A stretch of 64,000 nucleotides of DNA, taken from assembly GCF_954871325.1 (NCBI RefSeq), contig NC_088776.1:56647301-56711300 (forward strand), in the 5' to 3' direction. The stretch is from Gordionus sp. m RMFG-2023. Taxonomy: Eukaryota > Nematomorpha > Gordioida > Chordodea > Parachordodidae. Numbering within the stretch: the first letter of the stretch is position 1; every line of letters begins with the position of its first letter. This document shows positions 55,201-64,000 of this stretch, one piece after another. Under the pieces are notes generated by a model, which did not search any database, was not told the DNA's origin, and worked only from the letters and a program-made list of their open reading frames with translations. The position numbers and the translations under genes were made by a program.

Positions 55201-58200
55201 AATTTTTTTTATTCCATTATAAAAAAAAATCGGCAATAATTTTTGCATAGAAGTTTTGCCCATTTATTGTATAAAATATTTTTAGCCTAACAGTTTACGG
55301 ATTTTTTCATATTTGCTATATTATTTTTTATAAGGGGGGAGCAATTTCCCTGGAGCCAATTTTCGGGAGGGTCAATCTTAGCAATTCAATTTAACCAATT
55401 TAAGTAAGCTATGATGAGAGCCTCTAATAATGGATAAATTTTTAAAAAATTGTTTCTTCTATAGTGCTCATTAAATTTAGATTAAATATCGTTAAAAATA
55501 AGAATTTAGTCATTGTTTATATAAATTAATAAAAATTATAATGACATAAAATGAAATGATTAAAATTCATTATTTCATCGGATAATGAAGGTAATTAATG
55601 AATTTATTTATTGATAAATCTATTCAATTAGTATTTTATCTTCCATTAGATACAAATTTTAATGGTTGGGAAGAGGGGGAGGGGTTTATTAACCCCGCAT
55701 TCACAGTTAGCGCAAATTGGTGAATTGGTGGCTAGGTAAACAAAATATAAAATATAATATTTTTACATTCATTTTTGTATACTTAGCCACGAATTTGCGC
55801 TGACTGAATGGGGGTAATATTTTAGTTTGGATCTTTATTTCAAATATTGATTCTAATTTCCCAAATTTTGGCATATATCAATTTTTTTTTAAAAATTTTT
55901 TTAAAATGACTCGTTACAAAGCGAGGCCAATGGGTTAGGGACGCGTCTCAGGACGTTATATCTGGGACGGACTTTTCCTCTCATTATAAATGCCAATCAA
56001 TTTAGCTAAATTCCCTTATTTTTAACAAAAATAAAAAGGAATTAAAAATATAATCGATTAGAATCAGTTAAAGGAAAAGTGGAAGGATTTATATTTTTGC
56101 CAAATTCGCTGACCGTTCCTACAGAAAATGTGATCTAAAATTTTTTTTAAAACATTCAGGCGCCTTTTTGATTCCATACTGTTTGGTTCTTTTCGCAGCG
56201 GGCTTACCGCTGTTCCTGATGGAGTTGGCTCTCGGTCAATACTCTTCCCTCGGTCCCTTCAAGCTATTTCAGAAGTTCAGCCCGGCTTTCTCCGGGATTG
56301 GAATGGCTATGATAATCGTTTCTTTATTGGTAAAAAATTTTTTTTTTAATGTATTTTTAGTTGCACTGTTTGATTTTAATTTGAAATTAATCTTCGCTCG
56401 AAAAGACAATTATAAGCAAAAGGATATTCGATCTAAGAAAAGCTTTAAAAAGATTACAAATTATATATGGGCCATTTTATTCTTTCCGCACTTTATTTTG
56501 ACGGAATTTAGTTTATGGATAAACTAAGGTTCATATAACATGGTATCATGTTAATTCGGCGCTACATTTTTCGTCGCGGCGACAAATCGGTGTTAACAAT
56601 TTGACACAGCAACGATTCGGCCCGGATCTAATTTAGCAGCGATTTGTTTAAAAATTATAATTTTATTAATATAAAACAAATTTATTTATATATATATGGC
56701 ATTTATTATAGTAAAGAGGGCGTGTTGATGTTTGAACTATGTCCCATTAATTTAATTCCGAATATAAATGTCCTAGACAAAAATACCTCCGGCAAACCAA
56801 AAAATACCGGACAAATAACATCGAGCCAATATACCCTCAGAAAATACCCACACTAACTTATGAATTTCTCCATGAACTTTTAAATTTGATATAATTAATA
56901 TAAAATTTTCCATATATTTTTTATATAAACTAATAAATGATTCAAAAGTTTACAGAAAAATTGTCTACAATTCATAAGATAGGTATTCCTAACATGATAG
57001 GATATATTTCCAGTAAAATTCGATTTTCCAAAAAATGATTCAAAATTGTAAAAATAACACAGTGCTGGAAAAAATACATTGCCGCTATCATTTAAGTAAA
57101 ATATTTAGTTTGAAAAATTTGGAAGGAAAAATGGTGATTGATAGTAATTATTAAGAACAACTGGATGATCTACTTGGTAGGACTTTTGAACGAAGAAAAT
57201 GAATGGGATAATAATGTTAGTTGTGCAAAGGTAGAAGGTCCAGGATGTAAATTTGGCAAGGATGAAATAAAGAGAGCAGTGAAAAATATGAAAAAAGGGA
57301 AGGCATCAGGTTTAACGATGGTGATATCAGAAATGTTTAAAGGTTTTGATGACTTAGGGATTGAATGGTTAATGAATTTGGCAAATCAAATTGTCACAGA
57401 AGAAACTATTCCCGAGGACTGGCAAAGAAGTATAATTATCCCAGTATACAAGGGAAAAGGTGATCCTTTAGATTGCGGGTCTTACAGAGCTATTAAACTC
57501 TTGGAACATGCAATGAAGGTATTTGAGAAGTTGTTAGAGAAGCGGATAAGGGAACAAACTAAAATTGATGAAATGAGTTTGGTTTTACATCGACAGATGC
57601 AATTTTTGTGGTGAGACAAATACAGGAGAAGTATCTTGCGAAGGAAAAGAAACTTTATTATGCCTTTGTTGACTTGGAGAAAGTATTTGAGAGGGTGCCG
57701 CGTGAGATTACTAGATGGGCCTTGAGAAAATCAGGTGTGGGAGAATGGTTGGTTATCGCAGTGATGACAATGTATATAGGAGCACAAACAGCAGTACGGA
57801 CGGATTATAGTGATAGTGAAAGCTTTGAAGTGAAGGTAGGACTTCATCAAGGATCCATGCTGAGTCCATTATTATTTATCTTAGTAATGGATGTGGTGGC
57901 TAGAGAAAATCGAGGAAGAATTGAGGGATAAAATTAGTAAATGGAGGATGACTTTGAAAGCAAAGTGCCTGAAAATGAATATAGCAAAGACAAAGGTTAT
58001 GATTGTTGGGGAAAATCTAAAGATGGAGAAATCCGGTAAGTGGCCTTATGGTGTATGTGGGAAAGGAGTTGCTAGAAATTCAATCCAATACACCAGATGC
58101 CGTAGATGGGTACATAATAGATGTAGCGCGAAAAAAGGAAGCTTGATGTTATCAAGAATGACTTATTTGTAGATCGTGCATGAAAGGGGTACATAATAAT

Positions 58201-61200
58201 GATAACGTAGAAAATGATGGTTTGGATAGTGGCAATAGGCTAACCCTAGAAAAAGTGGATAAGTTTTGTTATTTGGGTGATATGCTAAACGCAGATGGTG
58301 GTGTAGATTCTGCCGTTGTTGCAAAGGTCAGACAAACATGGAAGAAGTTCAGAGAGATGTCGTCTATTCTAACAAATAAAAAAGTCTCTCTGAAGTTAAA
58401 GGGCACGTAAGCTCTGTGAGGAGTTGTTTTGTTTATGGCTGAGAAACATGGGCAATGAAAGCGCCTCACGAAGCCAAACTAGAAAAGACAGAGATGAGAA
58501 ATTAGATGAATGTGTGAGGTTTCTAAGAGAGAGAAAAACTAGCAAGGAATTACTAGCAAGATTTAATACAGAAATGATTGGAGTGGTAATGCGACGAAAT
58601 AGACTAAGATGATTTGGGCATGTAGAACGTATGACAAAAGATGACTGGGTAAAGAGATGACCTTGATGGAAGTAGGAGGATCAAGACCTAGAGGAAGGCC
58701 CAAGATGACATGGACAAATGTGATAGCGGCGGATATGAGAAGCATGAATCTTACAAATATTGATTCTCAGGACCTTCAGAAATGGAAAAGAAAAATCAGA
58801 GGGAAAATTGGCCTACCTAGGTAAACCTGGAAATCGCCATAAAACGGAGAAGAAGAATATGGACGAAAAGCCAGGGCTGAGCAGTCAGAAAAAGTTCATG
58901 TGGTATAAGGCCGGGGAAAAAAAATGTGCTCATATTTTTTATTATAATCCTGAATTACAATTTAATCTCACATGGTCAAATAATAAGTGATAGTGATAGT
59001 ATACATATTATGTAACTTATTAGGCTTATTGATGAATTCTGATATTTGATAGAAGCGATAATCCGTGGCATAGTGTTTTTTCAATTTAACAACTCCACAA
59101 TATTATAAATAGTTGTTTATTTTGATGTTCAATTACATATGTTTCGGGTTAGGCTTTTTATTTAAAAAACAGGGCTGGGCCGAGCCGACCTTAAAGAAAA
59201 ATTTGATCTCAACCGGAGCGGGCCTGCAAATTTTTCCATTTGTAAACTTCTAATATGTATCACCCACATTTTTCTAACACCCAAAAAAAAGTGTTTCAGA
59301 AACAATGAACGAACTCGGGAAATAGATTTTAACTCCTCGTCAGTTATGACCGGCAACACCTGAGCCCCACCCGCCACTTGAAAAATAATAGTTTTTTTCT
59401 GTATAGCATTTTACATCATGAAAGTTATCATTTTAAAACTTGTGAAGTATTTATAACTTGTTATACCAAAATTATGGGTATCATTCTTAATTTATTCCCC
59501 ATACGACGAATAATTTTTATTAAAGTTCGTTTTGCTTTTGACGCCTCAGGGTACCATTATCATTATTCAATAAATTCATTTTTTAAATATGCTGGATACT
59601 TAACGCTTCTAATCGCAGTGACGCTACCTTTACACTTTAAATAAAACCTTATAAGTGGGGTCTAGTATTTCGGACCAGACATTTTATTACTAGCTACAAT
59701 TAATAACTTTTTTCGATATCGAATTCATTCAGGTCTCCATCTATTACAATATGATATTGGCGTGGACGCTTTTCTATCTGGCTAATTCTTTCACGGCAGT
59801 TCTACCCTGGTCCCATTGCGACAATTGGTGGAATACGGCCAATTGTTTTGACGCCTTTAAAGCCCGAGAATGTTCCAGTAAACATATGATCTACCTCAAG
59901 GGACATTGTTTTAACGTGTCGCATAATCAATCAGGTTTTGAGATATATATTTTGCATTTAAATTATAAATCTGACAACCTTCTCGAAAAGTTTAATTTGC
60001 TCTTATACTGCGGAAATATATATATTTTTTAAAGACCAGAAAATACGTTTGAAAGATTTATTATAGGGATACATTTTATGCAACCCTGTCAGTGCTTTTT
60101 CCTTCTTTTTTTTTATAATAAGAATCGTGCAATAGGAACCCAATTTAAGTAAATGTTCCTCAGATCTAGTTAATTTTGATCATTATACTGGAAGTGGGGA
60201 TAATTTAGCAAATTAAATATTTTGGTCTTACTCTAGATTTACCTTCGATATTTTTTAGGGCGCCGTTATTGCTATCAGATTAAGGCATGAATTTTAAGTG
60301 TAAAGTGCAGGAGTGAAAATAGTTTAACAATAATTAGGCTTGAGTTATCTTCGATTTTAAGGTTGTATGAATTTTTTTTTATATTAATCTTTGAAAATAT
60401 TTATATTTTTTTAAAAACTTTATATTAATTTTTTACGGAAATCTGCTGAACCTCCACCCTCCCCCCCTCCATCACCCCGTCGCTTTTATAATGATACGGA
60501 TAATTCAATGACACTTAATTTTCTATGTAATATTTTCAAATTAGTTTTTTTTTTCAAGGCAAAATTAGATATTCTAGCTGTAAAACTGGTAACTTACTTA
60601 AGGAGAGGTGAGGAGGATAACTAGTCTCTTTAACAACACAACTGGCGATCTTGAACAACCCTAGTCTCAACCAAAAATTAAAAAAAAAACATTGAGATTC
60701 CCAACCAACTTTCCGCTCCTCAACAGCGACTTATATCCTTGAGCTACCAACACCCCCCCCCCCATCTTCCACCCCCCCCCCCCCCCCCAAAAAAAAATAA
60801 TAAGGAATTTTATTAAATTTAACCCAATCCTTGCATATTATTATAATGTGACAAAATTAAAATTTAATAATTCCTTTTAAATGATAGAATTTTTCAGTGC
60901 CTTTTTCTCTCTTCTTTTATTCCAACCGCTTAACTTTCCAAAATTTTTTTAAAATCAATTATATATTTTTTTTGTTCCTTAATATCCAACTGCTCATCAT
61001 TAATTTCCCAATTTTACACGGAAAAATAGAAAGAATTAAAGTTTTGCAAGGCTTTAAATATTATATGTTTTTTACGCATGTTGGTGGGGATGAAAAGATG
61101 TAGATTTATACGAGTTTGGTAGGAAGGACTCCCCCGCGGAAGAATATTTCAATAATAGGATGCTCAAGATATCGGACGGCCTCGAAAACATGGGCCAAGT

Positions 61201-63236
61201 TCAGTGGGAACTAGTGCTTTGCTTATTTTTTGCGTGGTGCGGCGTATTCTTTTGTCTCATGCAGGGCATCAAAACTACGGGCAAAGTCGTGTACTTTACA
61301 GGTTCCTATTTTATTTTTAATATTTCGCGCTATTTTTAAACATGGAAATGAAAATAAAACGAACAAACTTATTAATATAAAAGCTTTATTCCCCTACGTA
61401 ATACTCATCGTACTATTGGTCAGGGCGGTCACCTTAAAAGGCGCCTCGAATGGATTGATTTTTTACATGAGGCCTGATTGGGTAAAATTGGTTCAGTTCA
61501 AGGTATGGAAGGAGGCATTTCTCCAAATATTTTACTCGCTCGGTCCCGCATTCGGCTGCTTGATGACGATCTCTAGCTATAACTCTTTTCATCACGATAT
61601 TTACAGGTTTATACACCCCTCTTTAAAATGTATTTAGTCTTATTATTATATAAATATTTGTATTTATTTTGATCTAATTAGACAACTATGTTAAGAGCTA
61701 AGTTTAAATTACTAGCTTTTAAATCCTCGTTCGTTATTTGATTTCATAGTCAACTGGTTTAACGCTTGAAAAATGGTTGCGACTGATTTGCCTATTTTGA
61801 AATGTTTCGGGGCTTTTTAAGTTCTGTTCGACGTTTCTATTAATATTTTCTTTATATGGATAGCTTGTGATTGAGCCATCGTTACTATTGTTATTATCAT
61901 CATTATAATATTATCAGCTGATAACTCGCCTAGAATGACGGGGAATCAAAACTTTATCTTTAATTTGATGGTGGGTGAATATTTTTCCTCTTTGTTTGAT
62001 GATAGACAAATCATAAATTAGCCTATCTCATTTTCAGAAATTTACCTTTTATTTTTCTGATTTAACCATCGTCTCATAAGGGGGAATTTCTTATTTAAAT
62101 ATCGTCTATTTGATACCCTATATCAATAATTTGTGTGGATAAATATTTTTGATCACCCAGGACCTAGACCTGCCCACTAATGAGGAACTTAGTCTGAGGG
62201 TGGAGGTAGAAAACTGGTATGGGTATTATATTAAATAAAAGTAATTAAAATATTCAACAAGGGCGAATATTATTATTTCAGTCAAAAAATATTATAATTA
62301 TCTTTTATTTGATACCAATATCGATATTTTGTGTTGGGGAAAAATGTTCCTCCCCCCCCCCTCCCCAAGACGTCAATTCGCACATTAAGAAATTTGACTC
62401 CAATTGTATAAACCTTTTAATTAGTTATCGATTGATGCCTATATTGGTTATACCTACTAATATAAAGCTAAAAAACAACTAAGCAAGCTGATTTATACAG
62501 TCATATGATGGAAAATAAATACTATTGGATGAATATTGGTATAATGAATATCATTTGAAGAAAATATATATAAAGAATACTACTGGTTGAATATTCCTAT
62601 ATAGAATAGAAAATTTTAAAATGATTGACGTTAGGATTATATATATATGTTGTACTCCATATCATCAACTGAAGATTCAACCCTATCCCCTTCGATTTTT
62701 TTAAAAATTTGTTTGATAGTCTTTGTTTTTATTGGAAAGTAATTAGTAAGATACTGACGTTTTTTTTTCTTACAATAACGGGAAAATAACGGCGTTACTT
62801 TTTAATAGTAGGGTTTACATCAAACAGTATAAAATTATTATGACTTGCTTATAACCTTTTTCAGGGGACTAGAAATTTTAAACGTTATAAACTTAAAATA
62901 GCATTTTATTTCCCATTCTTTTTTCACCATTATATACACTCAATCTTTTTTTTTTGCCTGAAATTTAATCGCCATTTAAACATAAAATGTGTAATAAGGG
63001 ACGGCATGATAGTGGGCTTGCTCAATTCGGGTACCAGCATTTTTGCGGGATCTGTAGTCTTCTCCATAATTGGCTTCATGGCTCACGATCAGGATACTTC
63101 AGTTGATAAGGTTATTCACTCCGGACTCGGTCTGGCCTTCGTGGCTTACCCCACCGCTATATCCCGATTAGCATGGTCTCCATTTTGGAGCGTGATTTTC
63201 TTCCTTATGCTAATCTCGATAGGATTGGATAGTCAA
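52208..63236 (+). CDS. SLC6 sodium/chloride-dependent transporter, amino-acid type (first 6 exons; continues past window)
   Basis: Exons 52208-52400, 56160-56329, 59733-59934, 61104-61301, 61384-61606 and 62999-63236 join to 408 codons in frame. TM1 has [14 protein letters not shown], followed by NGGGAFLIPY (TM2) and [24 protein letters not shown] is TM3. The large outer loop has the paired cysteines C-x3-WWNT-x2-C and two sequons (NVS, NQS). Later come [11 protein letters not shown] (TM4), [20 protein letters not shown] (TM5), [12 protein letters not shown] after TM6, and TM8 ending GLDSQ. Gly replaces the TM1 Asp diagnostic of monoamine transporters, so the substrate is probably an amino acid such as glycine or proline, or GABA. 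TM9-TM12 and the C-terminus lie beyond the right edge. Start: first ATG after an in-frame stop. Confidence 0.93.
52832..52985. repeat. hAT-like MITE family M1, decayed copy in SLC6 intron 1
   Basis: CAATATTGTAGCCAAAAAATAT, CTTATAGATGGCAAAAAGGT and GACATCTATTAAGGAGAAG follow the family order; both outer ends are eroded. Confidence 0.65.
53842..54087 (+). CDS. Unexplained open frame inside SLC6 intron 1
   Basis: Opens ATGCCCATACTTTCAAACGG and runs 81 codons with mixed, fairly basic composition ([20 protein letters not shown], then [16 protein letters not shown]) and normal third-position use compared with the Lys/Ile/Phe strings typical of chance frames here. No splice partner and no domain recognised. 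A neighbouring frame at 53630-53790 is also Lys-rich. It may be a decayed retrocopy or transposon coding remnant. Confidence 0.25.
   Translation: MPILSNGPIFKIRAKHEIKGTETLEKPQYLLLKHVPKLGKKYVMHNAIREINKRTLRNSKPKNHASIPHHLEKFMMIKIIS
54475..54580. repeat. About 106-bp foldback element F3, copy 1
   Basis: GCATTCACAGTTAACGCGAATT and GCGAATTCGCACTAATG are imperfect inverted ends around a core (AATATTTTACATTAATTTTTGT) that matches copy 2 at 55697. Confidence 0.75.
54803..55062. mobile_element. About 260-bp inverted-repeat element, possibly Tc/mariner-type
   Basis: GTCGGCATAGAATTGGAGTG (54811-54830) and CACTCCAATTCTAGACCGAC (55035-55054) pair at 18 of 20 bases. Outside them lie TATATATC and AATATATTA, which would suit a TA target. 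No transposase inside. Confidence 0.75.
55697..55810. repeat. About 114-bp foldback element F3, copy 2
   Basis: GCATTCACAGTTAGCGCAAATT and AATTTGCGCTGACTGAATG are inverted, and CCCC/GGGG flanks extend the pairing. The inner arms GTGGCTAGGTAAACAAAATA and TTTGTATACTTAGCCAC also pair, so the whole copy is one hairpin. Confidence 0.82.
56330..59732. other. SLC6 intron 2
   Basis: 3.4 kb holding the LINE relic and, at about 59150-59370, GC-rich GGGCTGGGCCGAGCC and GAGCGGGCCTGCA blocks similar to the ends of the hAT-like elements at 3941 and 22023. No boundaries of that fragment could be set. Confidence 0.6.
57120..58870 (+). pseudogene. Jockey/RTE-like LINE relic in SLC6 intron 2, catalytic YADD segment deleted
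   Basis: Plus-strand frames read in family order: [17 protein letters not shown] (RT block 0-1), [22 protein letters not shown]/frameshift at about 57600, [17 protein letters not shown] (first catalytic Asp kept), [20 protein letters not shown], then directly [20 protein letters not shown]. The YADD-bearing segment normally between the last two is missing. Beyond it lie NIAKTKVM, a CGVCGK..C..W.H..C zinc-binding motif, [16 protein letters not shown] and [11 protein letters not shown], then the 3' tail. The 5' endonuclease is absent. Several frameshifts confirm it is dead. Same family as 36600-37450. Confidence 0.85.
59935..61103. other. SLC6 intron 3
   Basis: AT-rich. C-runs at 60752-60763 and 60772-60788 are followed by an A-run. 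CTCTTTAACAACACAACTGG near 60627 resembles an M1 right end. No exon seen. Confidence 0.6.
61607..62998. other. SLC6 intron 5
   Basis: No exon seen. AATGACGGGGAATCAAAACTTTATCTT at 61934 matches AATGACGGGGAATGAGAACTTTCTTCTT at 12034, both preceded by an (ATT/ATA)-rich run and a TAGC/CGCC word, so a short dispersed repeat is likely. Confidence 0.5.
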
Positions 63237-63349
63237 GTTTTTTTAAAAAAAAAACTTTTTATTTTCGTTTTTCATATTTGAGAAATGTTGTGAGAGTAAT
63301 TGAAGTCAAAAGCCCGGATTTATTAAACTTTTTTATTTACAGGGTTTTC

Positions 63350-63690
63350 CAATTCAAAAGAGGAAAAGTGTCAATCAAAAAAGAAAAAGTATCAATCAAA
63401 AAACTAATAGGTTCTATCAATCAAAAGAAGGAAAAGTATCAGAAACTTTGGAAAAAGTCATATTTAAAAATGAAAAGTGTCAATCAAAAAAGGAAAAGAT
63501 CCTACAAAAAGGAGAAAATTTAATTAAAAAAAAGGAAAATTACCAGAGACTTAGTAAAAAGTCAGATCTAAAGATTTTCAATCAAATAAGGAAAAAGTCT
63601 GATCAAAAAAAGGTAGAGGTTCAATCAAAAAAGGAAAAGACCAAAGACTTAGGAAAAGGTCCGATCAAAGTAGGAAATTTTTTTTTGTAT
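63350..63690. repeat. Purine-rich degenerate array of TCAATCAAAAAAGGAAAAG units
   Basis: About ten imperfect units of roughly 18-35 bp built on CAATCAAAAAAGGAAAAG, with the purines all on the plus strand. It lies in the SLC6 intron after exon 6. The Lys-rich open frames across it are a by-product of the repeat, not genes. Confidence 0.75.
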
Positions 63691-63736
63691 ATTTTTAAAA
63701 TGATAAAATTTGTAATCTGTTTAATAATGGTGAAAT

Positions 63737-64000
63737 GAAATTTTTTGGTTCCCGGTCTCCCCTAGGAGCATTTTTAATTAAAGGGCTTATATAATTATTT
63801 GAGACAATTAAATGTTAGTTTATGTATACGTAGTTATGTTTTATTATTAATATAATATGTAGATCATAAATCAATTTCTTATAGTTATATTTATTCTATT
63901 TACACACAAAAAAAAAATCGTAATATATATAAAATGAATTAAATTATAGCCAAAAAGATTAAATATCCTTATTGAAAATAATAGAAAATTAATTTTTAAA
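63737..64000. other. SLC6 intron 6, runs off the window
   Basis: AT-rich, no exon seen. The transporter's TM9 exon must lie further right. Confidence 0.6.

Larger units (their letters stand above)
52401..56159. other. SLC6 intron 1
   Basis: 3.76 kb of mostly AT-rich DNA with an M1 copy, two 110-bp foldbacks, a 260-bp inverted-repeat element and one unexplained open frame, listed separately. GACGCGTCTCAGGACG near 55938 echoes the GACGCGT words of the element at 6186. Confidence 0.7.

Noticed and set aside
63278-63738. Lys-rich frames after SLC6 exon 6
   Set aside because: They come from the purine-rich repeat array and do not resemble the expected TM9 exon.
1-64000. tRNA and rRNA genes
   Set aside because: No cloverleaf with conserved A and B boxes or rRNA core sequence was recognised by eye; a tRNAscan or Rfam run would be needed to exclude small RNAs.

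Overview
The window is nuclear DNA from an invertebrate animal. It is strongly AT-rich, its genes are split by canonical GT/AG introns, and its non-coding DNA is full of old transposons (hAT-type, MULE-type, a jockey/RTE-like LINE, several foldback families). The protein set (an SLC6 transporter, the histone acetyltransferase subunit MEAF6, nucleolin-like zinc-knuckle/RGG proteins) is metazoan; I cannot name a phylum. There is no operon, CRISPR or other prokaryotic feature.

Layout. 1-16.9 kb: no gene I can support, only repeats, including a 769-bp foldback element with a perfect 8-bp target duplication (6186-6954), two hAT-like elements, a LINE C-terminal fragment (11.6 kb) and duplicated segments. 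16.9-25.5 kb, plus strand: gene A, a 16-exon nucleolin-like protein (lysine/serine/acidic repeats, three CCHC zinc knuckles, one RRM, an RGG box). 25.5-30.5 kb: intergenic, with repeats and one orphan exon-like frame. 30.5-44.0 kb, minus strand: gene B, a tail-to-tail paralogue of A with the same exon order and phases but without the RRM exons. Its long introns hold a MULE/SWIM transposase relic and a LINE relic. 45.35-50.17 kb, plus strand: a complete 4-exon MEAF6 gene, with a hAT transposase relic in intron 2. 52.2 kb to the end, plus strand: the first six exons (408 codons, TM1 to TM8) of an SLC6 amino-acid-type transporter that continues past the window; its introns hold a LINE relic lacking the catalytic YADD segment and several foldback elements.

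All four gene models were spliced by hand and the exon lengths stay in frame throughout: A 1698 nt, B 1029 nt, MEAF6 765 nt, SLC6 1224 nt so far. In both A and B an extra exon carries a conserved short tail and an in-frame stop, so each gene probably makes a short acidic isoform and a long RNA-binding isoform. This, with the domain difference between the paralogues, is the most interesting biology here. A second theme is one short hAT-like family (ends TAGTGTTGTTAAACGG) with about 17 copies between 2 and 53 kb, next to a hAT transposase relic whose right end matches it.
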